Source: Spartobacteria bacterium LR76
GTDB lineage: Bacteria > Verrucomicrobiota > Verrucomicrobiia > Chthoniobacterales > Terrimicrobiaceae
Direction of reading: 5' to 3'
DNA: 64,000 bases
NCBI GenBank assembly: GCA_003054655.1
Contig: QAYZ01000016.1
Location: forward strand, 744,001 to 808,000
How positions within the stretch are numbered: the stretch's first letter is position 1; each line of letters starts with the position of its first letter. Below the pieces are notes generated by a model that saw nothing but the letters and a program-made list of their open reading frames with translations, was not told where the DNA came from and searched no databases. Below, piece after piece: positions 37,362 through 44,568 of this stretch. Position numbers and translations under genes: made by a program.

Positions 37362-37475
37362 GCCCTAAGCCTCAACTTTCCGCGCCCTATGCCAAGCCGA
37401 TTTCGAAGAACCTCAGCGCAGCCCTCGAAGAATGTCATTCAAGGACAAGCACTGATCCTCTAAGCTGAGCCTGCC

Positions 37476-37985
37476 ATGAAGTTTGACGAGATCATCCCCC
37501 ATCTGGAGAATTTAAGCGCCCGCGAGCTACTTTTGCTCGGACGACGCATCAACGCCGTATTGAGTGACAGAAAAATAAGTCGGTCATCCAATAATCCTGT
37601 GAGCGATTATGCGGAGCACCTGATCTCAAAAGCTTTGAACCTGGAACCCGCAACTAGGTCGATGAGAGGTTACGATGCAATCGACGAAAAAACGGGCGAG
37701 AAATACGAGATCAAGTGCCGTTGGCTCTCCAGCAGCAACACCTCCCGCCAGTTAAGCGCGATTCGCAATCTCGAGAGCGCTCATTTCGACTACCTCGTCG
37801 CAGTCGTTTTTGACGCCGATTTCAATGTGGATATGGCGGTCAAAGTCCCCCACGCTTCTGTCAAAGGATACTTTTCCAAACATACAAACAGCCACATCGT
37901 TTACGCTGATGCAAAGCTGCTTGCAGCAGACAAGGCAGAGGACATTACCAGCAAGGTTGCCGACGCTGCCGCCACCTTGGGGTAA
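37476..37985 (+). CDS. PD-(D/E)XK-like nuclease protein (DUF6998-like)
   Basis: A 169-residue protein with the sparse restriction-endonuclease fold signature: Asp67 in GYDAIDEKTG and Glu78-Ile-Lys80 in KYEIKCRW. Strand FDYLVAVVFDADF comes later in the core. The N-terminal helices (LENLSARELLLLGRRIN) are like those of DUF6998 proteins. It is moderately AT-rich and stands alone. It may be an orphan restriction-type nuclease or a repair protein; no partner methylase is visible. Confidence 0.65.
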   Translation: MKFDEIIPHLENLSARELLLLGRRINAVLSDRKISRSSNNPVSDYAEHLISKALNLEPATRSMRGYDAIDEKTGEKYEIKCRWLSSSNTSRQLSAIRNLESAHFDYLVAVVFDADFNVDMAVKVPHASVKGYFSKHTNSHIVYADAKLLAADKAEDITSKVADAAATLG

Positions 37986-38049
37986 TTCTTCAACATTCTT
38001 CCTAGACGAAAGACGAGCCCCCCGGCGCTCCCCTGCCCTCAGCCGGGCC

Positions 38050-38562
38050 TTACTCCTTCACCTTCACGAGGGAGTCCTTGATGGGGCGGCCTGCGAGTTT
38101 GGCGGCGTAGACGGCGAAGGGCTGGTCGATGAGGTCTTCCGGCTGGTCGCCGCCGAGGGTCCACCAACTGCTGTTCGCCGTGACGAGGGCGGAGCCGACG
38201 AGCTTGCCGTCGCGGTAGAGCGGGAGCGAGACTTTCACGCGATCCGCCTTGCCCGACCATTCCGTGGCGCGGTCTTCCCAATGCAGGAGCTGGGGTTTGA
38301 CGACATAGCCGCCGGGGGCCGCCGTGGTGACGACGGAGGAGCCGGGGTAGTATGGAATGAGCGCCGCCGTGAGCTTGCCCGCTACCACGCCGCCGGAGCC
38401 GGGGAAGTTGTCGGATTCAAACGTGGCGTCGGCGGGCTTCAGCACCGCGATCTGCGTCCCGGCGGGCACCGTGGCGGGAATCTGGACGGCGAGTTCGCGC
38501 TGCGAGACATAGCAGCCGGAAAGCAAAGAAACACAAAGAAGACCAAGGATCGCGGAACGCAT
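38050..38562 (-). CDS. Lipoprotein, DUF4823-like
   Basis: A 170-residue lipoprotein with a textbook lipobox (ILGLLCVSLLSGC, Cys17). The mature domain contains LAVQIPATVPAGTQIAVLKP and LLHWEDRATEWSGKADRVKV, which resembles DUF4823 proteins and also SH3-fold lipoproteins. Probably outer-membrane-anchored and facing the periplasm. Function unknown. It ends near the downstream PD-(D/E)XK-like gene and begins before the palindromic repeat array. Confidence 0.75.
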   Translation of the reverse strand: MRSAILGLLCVSLLSGCYVSQRELAVQIPATVPAGTQIAVLKPADATFESDNFPGSGGVVAGKLTAALIPYYPGSSVVTTAAPGGYVVKPQLLHWEDRATEWSGKADRVKVSLPLYRDGKLVGSALVTANSSWWTLGGDQPEDLIDQPFAVYAAKLAGRPIKDSLVKVKE

Positions 38563-38702
38563 GGCCCCCGGGATAAGCTAAGCCAGGCGCGTGGTCAATG
38601 CGGGGCTTGGCGCTCGGCGCGAATCCGTTTTCTCCTGCCAGCACCCGCTAGGCTCTCAGGATTTTTTGTTTTTACAAAAAGGCCCCTCCACACCACCCCT
38701 GT

Positions 38703-38764
38703 GATTTCGTTTCCCTCGTTTCCACCCTAGGGAAGGAAACGAGGAAACGAAGCTTTGACCATGG
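38703..38764. repeat. Palindromic repeat A, copy 1
   Basis: A 62-bp unit starting GATTTCGTTTCC and ending TTTGACCATGG. Its arms (CGTTTCC and CTCGTTTCC against GGAAACGAG and GAAACG) form a hairpin of about 18 bp around ACCCTAGGGA. Nearly identical to copy 2; in the opposite orientation to copy 3, judged by which arm carries the extra base. Confidence 0.85.
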
Positions 38765-38766
38765 GG

Positions 38767-38843
38767 GGAGAGTGTAAACTTTGGTATTTCTTTTATTCAG
38801 AGAGGACGAGCGAGGGTGTATCCCCTCGCCCTGGCCCCGGTAA
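38767..38843. repeat. Repeat B, copy 1
   Basis: A 77-bp unit containing GTGTAAACTTTGGTATTTC, TTTTATTCAG and a small hairpin GCGAGGG-TGTATC-CCCTCGC. It precedes palindrome A copy 2 directly and recurs at 39010-39086 with few changes. Confidence 0.85.
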
Positions 38844-38905
38844 GATTTCGTTTCCTTCGTTTCCACCCTAGGGAGGGAAACGAGGAAACGAAACTTTGAC
38901 CATGG
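38844..38905. repeat. Palindromic repeat A, copy 2
   Basis: A 62-bp unit matching copy 1 from GATTTCG to CCATGG, with a hairpin loop ACCCTAGGGA. It follows repeat B copy 1 without a gap. Confidence 0.85.
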
Positions 38906-39009
38906 CGGGAGAGCTTCTGCGGCCAGAGGGCGCGGTTGGATTCTCTGGCTTTCGGGCCAGTTGCTAGAGGGTAAACCATGCTTTGCCGTGGTGATGTGCT
39001 CCGACCCGG

Positions 39010-39086
39010 GGAGGGTGTAAACTTTGGTATTTCTTTTATTCAGTGAGGGAGAGCGAGGGAGTATCCCCTCGCCCTGGCCCCGGTAC
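39010..39086. repeat. Repeat B, copy 2
   Basis: Second 77-bp B unit, 243 bp after the first, again containing the GTGTAAACTTTGG core and the GCGAGGG/CCCTCGC-type hairpin (one arm base changed). Immediately followed by palindrome A copy 3. Confidence 0.85.
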
Positions 39087-39137
39087 GATTTCGTTTCCTC
39101 GTTTCCTCCCTATAGGTGGAAACGAGGGAAACGAGAT
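39087..39137. repeat. Palindromic repeat A, copy 3 (inverted form)
   Basis: About 50 bp, GATTTCGTTTCC to GGGAAACGAG. The extra base is on the right arm rather than the left, so its complement matches copy 1 best. It ends 7 bp from the stop codon of the helicase gene and may also serve as its terminator. Confidence 0.8.
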
Positions 39138-39143
39138 TTCCGA

Positions 39144-40217
39144 CTAGCGGAGGAAGTATTCGCGACCGCGTTTGCCGAGCCATCCGTCGGCGATGGCGCG
39201 CTGGGCCATCTTGGAGATGGTTCCTTTGGACACGCCCATCTCGCGGGCGATGTCCTCGGCGCTGGTGAGGCCGCAGGCGATCCATTCGCGTAACGTCTCC
39301 AGACCCGAGGAGGCTATGGCTTTCACCTCGACGACGCCGGATTCCAGCGTCTGGAAAGTCCATTCGTACGGGCTTTGCTCGCGGCGGCTGTTGCGGTCTT
39401 TCGTGAACTCGGAGCGGAAGGCTGCTCCGTCGCGCTGTTCGTCGTTCACGGCGTCCAGCCGGATGACCCAGAAGGCGGCGTCTTCGCGGCGGGAGGTGCC
39501 TCGCATGGTTTCCTTGTTGCGGCCCGAGTGGTGGACGACGACCACGGCGATGCGGTGGCGGCGCAGGGTGAGGAGCCAGCCGAGGACGGATTCCCAATCG
39601 TCGGCGTCGTTTTCCTTCATGCCGGAGAAGAGGCACGAGAGGTTGTCGAGGAAGACGATGCCGATGCCCTGGGCGAGGAGGCGGCCGGTGAGGGCGCGCT
39701 GCGCGGCGGGGGTGGCGAGGTTGAGCACTTCGCCGGTGAAGTGAAAGAGCTCCTCGTGGTTGAGCACGATAAGCTCCCTGCTCTCGCCCATGCCGCCGAT
39801 GCGCGCGTCGAGCGCCTCGCAGGGCATCTCGCCATCCACGTAGAGCACGCGGCGCGGGGCCGTCGCCGTCCAGGGGCCAAAGGCGCGGCCATTCGCCACG
39901 GCGGTCGCCAGCCCGAGGGCGAACCACGTCTTGCCTAATCCGCGCGGGGCGTAGATGAACCCGAGGTCACCCTCCATGAACCAATCGCCGAGCACGGGCT
40001 GGCGGGACGGGATTTCGTGCGCCCGGTGGTCGGTGGAATCGCGCATGCCCACGGTGATGGCCTCGCTGAGCGCGGTCTCGCGGGCGGCCTCACGGTCGGC
40101 GGGGAGGTCGCGAGCAGGGTCCGGCGCGGCGGGCGCGTCCCCGGCGGCGCGGGCGGTGTCGGCTTGCTGGGATTTCATGAAGTCGGTGAAGATGTTCCAG
40201 TTGTTGGCGAAGTTCAT
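39144..40217 (-). CDS. RepA-like AAA ATPase / hexameric helicase
   Basis: A 357-residue RecA-fold ATPase of the RepA/AAA_25 type: Walker A YAPRGLGKTW near residue 90, a Glu motif VDGEMP, Walker B IGIVFLDNLS, and a sensor VVVHHSGR. A C-terminal helix-turn-helix (TSAEDIAREMGVSKGTISKM) would bind DNA. Plasmid and satellite replicons use such helicases for origin melting. It is last of a three-gene minus-strand set with a primase-like protein and a zinc-finger protein, and lies beside a palindromic repeat array that could be an origin or termination region. The gap to the upstream gene is 37 bp. Confidence 0.85.
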   Translation of the reverse strand: MNFANNWNIFTDFMKSQQADTARAAGDAPAAPDPARDLPADREAARETALSEAITVGMRDSTDHRAHEIPSRQPVLGDWFMEGDLGFIYAPRGLGKTWFALGLATAVANGRAFGPWTATAPRRVLYVDGEMPCEALDARIGGMGESRELIVLNHEELFHFTGEVLNLATPAAQRALTGRLLAQGIGIVFLDNLSCLFSGMKENDADDWESVLGWLLTLRRHRIAVVVVHHSGRNKETMRGTSRREDAAFWVIRLDAVNDEQRDGAAFRSEFTKDRNSRREQSPYEWTFQTLESGVVEVKAIASSGLETLREWIACGLTSAEDIAREMGVSKGTISKMAQRAIADGWLGKRGREYFLR

Positions 40218-40254
40218 AGGTGGACGAGATGGTGAGTTTTCAGTGGTTCAGTTT

Positions 40255-41166
40255 TCAGACTTGAGGCCGGGGGGCCGGGTTGAAGTAATAGACGTATTGA
40301 CGGTTCCCGCTGTCGCGGAGGCCGCCGGGGATGCGGACAAACTGCGAGCGCGTCCAGGTGGCGCGATCCGCGCCGAGGCTCACGGCGTAGCGCATGAAGG
40401 CATGCATGTCGGCCTCGGGCCGCCCGGCGCAGAGATACCACCCGTGGAGCGACCTGCGGCCGCTGTGCACGACGAGGACGAGCGGGGAGAAAAGGGCGAG
40501 GTGCGCGAGGATGGCGGCCTGCTCGTCGGGCGCGCCGCCATCCTGCTCGATGATGAGGTGCTGGCGCGGCCCGGTATTGGCCAGCGTGTGCTCGCTCTCG
40601 CGGCCATCCTGGGTGAGTCCCGTGCGGCTCGTCATGGCCGAGGGCACCATGAGCGCCAGCCCGGCCAGCCGCCCGCGCCAGTCGGAGCGGGGCCGCGTGG
40701 CAAAGACGGAGCTGCTGCGCCCGCAGCACAGGAGCGGATCGCCGGGAAAGAGCGTGTCGACGACGGTCTCGGCCTGCGACTCGCCCTCGGGCAGGCGTAT
40801 GGGCGAGGTTTCCCACAGGTCCGCGAGGGTATACCCGGCATTCTCCGCCAGCACGGTCGAGCGGAGGGCGGCATTCACCTCGGGCCACAGCGAGGCGGCG
40901 GGGCGCACGGCGGAGGCTCCGCCCTCGAGGCCGGGCTGCCACGCCACCTTGCGCGAGTTTTCCACCGCACGGCGTATCTCCTGCTCCGTCACCACGCGCC
41001 CGCATCCGGCCACGGCGGCGCGCAACAGCTCGACGATCTCATGCTCCGTGCGGTAGGCGTGGAGCACGCGGGCGAGGCGGAAGAGGTAGAGATTCACCCC
41101 CTGCCCCGCGCGGGGCGGAGCGGCGAGGAGGTCGCGCACGAAGCGCGGAAGCTGCTCGCCCGTCAT
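40255..41166 (-). CDS. Primase-like replication protein
   Basis: A 303-residue protein starting at ATG 41166 (MTGEQLPRFVRDLL), overlapping the upstream stop by ATGA. The C-terminal half contains LVLVVHSGRRSLHGWYLC, GADRATWTRSQFVRIPGG and RQYVYYFNP. These resemble the RepB/AEP-type primase domain seen in verrucomicrobial plasmid and prophage-like elements. The N-terminal half (helical, with EQEIRRAVENSRKV) may be a PriCT-like helper. It pairs with the RepA-like helicase. The family assignment is from remembered motif patterns and is moderately certain. Confidence 0.7.
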   Translation of the reverse strand: MTGEQLPRFVRDLLAAPPRAGQGVNLYLFRLARVLHAYRTEHEIVELLRAAVAGCGRVVTEQEIRRAVENSRKVAWQPGLEGGASAVRPAASLWPEVNAALRSTVLAENAGYTLADLWETSPIRLPEGESQAETVVDTLFPGDPLLCCGRSSSVFATRPRSDWRGRLAGLALMVPSAMTSRTGLTQDGRESEHTLANTGPRQHLIIEQDGGAPDEQAAILAHLALFSPLVLVVHSGRRSLHGWYLCAGRPEADMHAFMRYAVSLGADRATWTRSQFVRIPGGLRDSGNRQYVYYFNPAPRPQV

Positions 41167-41408
41167 TCGCGCCCCACCTCCAGCATGCCGCCCACGTGCC
41201 GGGCAAAGGCCAGCCGGTGCGCCTCGCGCCCGGTGGCGAGGTACTGCGCCGCCAGCCGCGCGGCCTCGCGCTGCCACGGATCGCTCCGCCCGGGTTGAAA
41301 AAGCACCTCCTGGTACACCGTCGCCAAGACCGCACGACCCGCCTCCCTCGCTCGCGGACACCGCCCGCAATTACCGCATTTCAGCTTATATGCCATGGGG
41401 TGATACAT
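41163..41408 (-). CDS. Small zinc-finger protein of the replicon-like set
   Basis: An 81-residue protein (alternative start at 41396). CGNCGRCPRAR near the N-terminus is a partial zinc-ribbon or knuckle, and the rest is helical (REAHRLAFARHVGGML). It is translationally coupled to the primase-like gene by ATGA. Possibly an accessory or regulatory protein for replication; no family recognised. Confidence 0.65.
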   Translation of the reverse strand: MYHPMAYKLKCGNCGRCPRAREAGRAVLATVYQEVLFQPGRSDPWQREAARLAAQYLATGREAHRLAFARHVGGMLEVGRE

Positions 41409-41439
41409 AAGCAGAAACGCAGGTCATTTGCGACGCGCA

Positions 41440-41450
41440 TTTCCTAAGCG
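41440..41450. repeat. Direct repeat TTTCCTAAGCG, copy 1
   Basis: An 11-bp sequence 32 bp upstream of the zinc-finger gene, repeated exactly at 41498-41508. It may be an iteron or a regulator site for the replicon-like operon. Confidence 0.55.
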
Positions 41451-41497
41451 AAGGGAAAATCCACTAATAACCATGCTAGGGATGCAACACCCGCAAG

Positions 41498-41508
41498 TTT
41501 CCTAAGCG
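41498..41508. repeat. Direct repeat TTTCCTAAGCG, copy 2
   Basis: Exact second copy, 58 bp from the first. The region between is AT-rich for this genome. Confidence 0.55.
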
Positions 41509-41654
41509 TTCAGAAAACGCCGCCGGGGGCGCTTATGGCGAAACAAGGGAGCGGCGGCAGTCGGGGCAAGACGATTTTTCCTCCCTTCGATGCCGAGGAA
41601 CGCCTGCGGAACGCCGCAGTGGCCGGGGGCGGCGGCATCTGCTATAGTGCGCGC

Positions 41655-42113
41655 ATGTGCAATCGCTATCGCACCGTCAGCGCCGAGTGGCGGGCCGGGC
41701 AGGAGCTGGAGCTCGAGGTCGTCGGCGGGGATTTCTACCGGCCCAAGTGGGCGGGCAGCGCGACGGTCGAGAAGCTGAAGCGGTATTGGCTGCGCGAACC
41801 CGGCAGCGAGCTCGCCCAGACGCGCGAGGACGTGACAGAGGTCTCCGAGACTGCGGAGGATGACGGCGAACTCCAGTGGTGCGCGGCCCCGGCGGGAGCC
41901 CGGCTGCTCTTTGTCATCGCCGCCCCGCCGCCGGGCAAGACCTACCGCCTCGCGAAGCTCATCACGACAGCCGCCACGCCGGACCAGGCCGCGTATTTCC
42001 GCCGCGACCGCTTCCCGCTGCTGGGCCGCCTCACGCCCTCGGGCGAGATCGACATCATCCCCCCGCTCCCCGCCCCGCCGCCGAAACCGAAGCCGCAGGG
42101 GGAGCTGTTTTAG
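41655..42113 (+). CDS. Hypothetical protein with SRAP-like N-terminal MCNRY
   Basis: A 152-residue protein starting at ATG 41655. The first residues MCNRYRT match the active-site start of SRAP (YedK/HMCES) proteins, where Cys2 crosslinks to abasic DNA. The remainder lacks the other SRAP landmarks and ends in a Pro/Lys-rich tail (PPLPAPPPKPKPQGELF). It may be a diverged or cut-down relative, or the resemblance may be chance. A longer start at 41535 is possible. The sequence TATAGT just before the ATG looks like a -10 element, so the mRNA may have almost no leader. Confidence 0.55.
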   Translation: MCNRYRTVSAEWRAGQELELEVVGGDFYRPKWAGSATVEKLKRYWLREPGSELAQTREDVTEVSETAEDDGELQWCAAPAGARLLFVIAAPPPGKTYRLAKLITTAATPDQAAYFRRDRFPLLGRLTPSGEIDIIPPLPAPPPKPKPQGELF

Positions 42114-42135
42114 CCAAGCCAACCGCCCATCCCTC

Positions 42136-42477
42136 ATGAGCACGCCAGAGTATTACCACCACCCGGAGCGCGACCCGCGCGGAGTGGCGGGGGCGTTTTA
42201 CACTCGCGGCCTGTGTCTCGCCTGCGCGGCACCGCAGGAGCTTGCGCCGTGTTTGGTCAGCGAACTGGCGACGAATGACTACGACACGTTCTTCGTGCGC
42301 CAGCCGGAGACGGCGGAGGAGATCGAGCAGGCCTGCGCGGCGATTCATATCTGCTGCGTTTCCGACCTTCGCTACGGCGGGCAGGACGCCGCCATCATCT
42401 CGCGCCTGGGCAATACGCCGGAATACTCGGACTTTCTCATCGACGAGGCTGGCAGGGTTTACCTGAGAACCTCCTAA
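42136..42477 (+). CDS. Ferredoxin-like small protein
   Basis: A 113-residue protein. GLCLACAAPQELAP near residue 25, later ICCVSDLRYGGQDAA and a C-terminal VYLRTS resemble a verrucomicrobial ferredoxin-like family with degenerate iron-sulphur cysteines (CxxC early, CC later). Only four cysteines are seen, so cluster binding is uncertain. It starts 22 bp after the MCNRY protein and may be in the same transcript. Confidence 0.6.
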   Translation: MSTPEYYHHPERDPRGVAGAFYTRGLCLACAAPQELAPCLVSELATNDYDTFFVRQPETAEEIEQACAAIHICCVSDLRYGGQDAAIISRLGNTPEYSDFLIDEAGRVYLRTS

Positions 42478-42516
42478 CGATAATAACACCCGCCCGGACC
42501 GCAGCGAGGAGGGCAC

Positions 42517-42723
42517 CTAAGTCTCCACCGCGATCTCCTCGGTCACGCCGTCGCCGTCGTGGAGGACGACGGTGCGCAGACCTCGCTCGCGGGCGAGGTC
42601 TCTGGCGCGGGCGATGGCGGCGTCCTTGTCGGAGTCGTGGGTGAGCAGAGCGCCGTCCTGGTCCTCCACGTCCCACTGCCCTTCGTCGGGCATCACGTGA
42701 ATCTTGTCCGTCGTGTGGTCCAT
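42517..42723 (-). CDS. DUF2188-domain small protein
   Basis: A 68-residue protein (MDHTTDKIHVMPDEGQWDVE), then DAAIARARDLARERG and a closing VVLHDGDGVTEEIAVE: a single DUF2188 domain. The same C-terminal segment occurs as a broken copy at 52121-52220. The longer minus-strand frame continuing through the symporter gene is spurious. Function unknown. Confidence 0.8.
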   Translation of the reverse strand: MDHTTDKIHVMPDEGQWDVEDQDGALLTHDSDKDAAIARARDLARERGLRTVVLHDGDGVTEEIAVET

Positions 42724-43008
42724 GGCGGGGTATCGTGCGCCCCAGGCCCGGCGGATGCGGAATGGTGCCCCGGACCATAGGCCATGCGCCCCGCACGGCA
42801 GCCTGCGATGGGCATCCTCCGCCGAAGAACCAGATCCTCGATGGCGGCAAAGGCTGCTGGCATGGGGCACTGGACGCGCTTTGTTGCCAAATTCCTCGAC
42901 TGCTCCACGACGCGGAGCCTCGGAGGCGTCATCACACCTGTGATTTCCCCTTGCATTCCTCCCGGGACGCGGCACAGTAGATCGGTCTGAATCCCCGACT
43001 CTCCCGAC

Positions 43009-44427
43009 GTGTCCCTGAAATCTCCCTCCCCCGCTTCGCGCCAGACCGATAAGGTGCCCGTCTGGCAAAAGATCTTTTACGGCGCGGGTTCCGGCAGCTA
43101 CCAGCTCTCGGGCGAAGGGGTGAAGGGCCTGGCCAACCCGATCTATAACATCACGCTCGGGCTGAGCCCGTCGCTGGTGGGGCTGGTGTTGATGATTGCG
43201 CGCATTTTCGACGCCTTCACGGACCCGCTGATCGGGCGCTGGTCGGACAATGCGCGGACGCGCTGGGGGCGTCGCCGTCCGTTTATTTTCGTCGGGTCGT
43301 TCCTCACGGCGGGTGCCTTCGTGTTGATCTGGATGGTGCCGGAGAGTTGGGCGGGCCAGACGCAAAAGCTGTTTCTCTACTACCTGGTCTCGATGCTGGT
43401 CTTTTACTTCTGCGCGACGATCCAGGTGGTGCCTTATCATACGCTCGGGCTGGAGATGACGGCGGATTACCACGAGCGCACGGTGATCTCGGGGTACAAG
43501 ATGGTGTTCAGCTTCACCTTCTCCCTCCTGCTTCCCTGGGTGTTTCGCTTTGCCCAGGCCGATGCGTTTTCCGGCAATACGATGGCGGGGATGCGCTTTC
43601 TCAGTTTCATCATGGCCGGGGTGATCATCGTCGGCGGCATCCTGCCCGCGCTCTTTGTCAGGGAGCCCTATTACCGGCTGGCGAAGGACCAGGAGAAGGT
43701 TCCCTTCTGGAAAAGCGCGCGTCTGACCCTGCAAAACACGTCGTTCCTCATCCTGACGGCGGTCATTCTCACCAGCAGCCTCGGCCCCAGCATGGTCGGT
43801 GCGCTCGGGCCCTATATCATCTATTACGAAATGTATGGCGGCGACACCAAGGCCGGGGCGGAGCTGGCAGCCATCGGGTCGAACCTCTTTTCCATCGCCG
43901 CCATCATCTGCACTCCCCTCCTCACCGCGTGGTCGAGGAAGACGGGCAAGGTGGCCATGCTGAAGCTCCTCGTCTGGCTCGGGTTGATCGGCTCGCTGCT
44001 CTCGTTTGTCCTTTTCTCGCGGACCCATCCGTACCTGGTTCTCGTCTATTATCTTCTGCAGGCACCAGCCGCCGCGGGCTTCTGGACGCTGACGACTTCG
44101 ATGAAGGCGGACATCTGCGACGATGATGAGCTGCGCAACGGGACGCGCCGGGAGGGAATGTTTGGCGCGGTCGGAGGATGGATCGGCAAGACCGCGCTGT
44201 CCGTGACCTTCCTGATTTCCGGCGTCATCCTGGAGGCCACCGGCTTCCGGGTTGAGCTCAAGGGCAATCAGGCTCCGGAAACCCTCCTTTGGATGCGGAT
44301 TCTCTTCGCCGTCATCCCGGCGATCAGCTCGGCTGCGGCCCTCTATTTTCTCTCAAAGTACACCCTGAGCCACGCCCGCATGGATGAGATTCGCCGGGAA
44401 CTGGAAGCCCGGCGCAGCACGATCTAG
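43009..44427 (+). CDS. GPH-family sugar:cation symporter
   Basis: A 472-residue 12-helix MFS transporter of the glycoside-pentoside-hexuronide (MelB-like) family. The family signature DPLIGRWSDNARTRWGRRRP after helix 2 is intact, with conserved Asp residues for cation coupling, and PYHTLGLEMTADYHERT lies in the middle. It starts at the GTG at 43009; no upstream ATG fits. It would import an oligosaccharide or glycoside with Na+ or H+. No enzymes adjoin it directly, so the substrate is open. Confidence 0.9.
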   Translation: MSLKSPSPASRQTDKVPVWQKIFYGAGSGSYQLSGEGVKGLANPIYNITLGLSPSLVGLVLMIARIFDAFTDPLIGRWSDNARTRWGRRRPFIFVGSFLTAGAFVLIWMVPESWAGQTQKLFLYYLVSMLVFYFCATIQVVPYHTLGLEMTADYHERTVISGYKMVFSFTFSLLLPWVFRFAQADAFSGNTMAGMRFLSFIMAGVIIVGGILPALFVREPYYRLAKDQEKVPFWKSARLTLQNTSFLILTAVILTSSLGPSMVGALGPYIIYYEMYGGDTKAGAELAAIGSNLFSIAAIICTPLLTAWSRKTGKVAMLKLLVWLGLIGSLLSFVLFSRTHPYLVLVYYLLQAPAAAGFWTLTTSMKADICDDDELRNGTRREGMFGAVGGWIGKTALSVTFLISGVILEATGFRVELKGNQAPETLLWMRILFAVIPAISSAAALYFLSKYTLSHARMDEIRRELEARRSTI

Positions 44428-44568
44428 GCTCGCCTCGCCCCAGCCCCGGCGATCCCGCCCGATTCCTGTGCAGAAGGTCGACACTCCTTTTAATCAAACG
44501 ATTGACATGAGATATTTCTGCTGGCAGGTGTATTTCTGTTCCGGGCCTCAGCCCCGGCCATGCCCCCT

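Noticed and set aside
38672-38979. Short minus-strand frames with ETKETKS-like text in the repeat array
   Set aside because: They are translations of the palindromic repeats and change with each copy; no start signals or conserved length.
38703-39137. CRISPR array
   Set aside because: Only three palindromic copies with unequal, partly repeated spacing, and no cas genes nearby. The intervening B unit is itself a repeat, not a spacer.
42517-44028. 503-codon minus frame running through the symporter
   Set aside because: Only its last 68 codons (DUF2188) are protein-like. The rest is the antisense of a clear MFS gene.
44502-44534. Sigma-70 promoter before the large secreted protein (TTGACA at 44502)
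   Set aside because: No acceptable -10 element lies at 16-18 bp spacing, so support is too weak for a feature.
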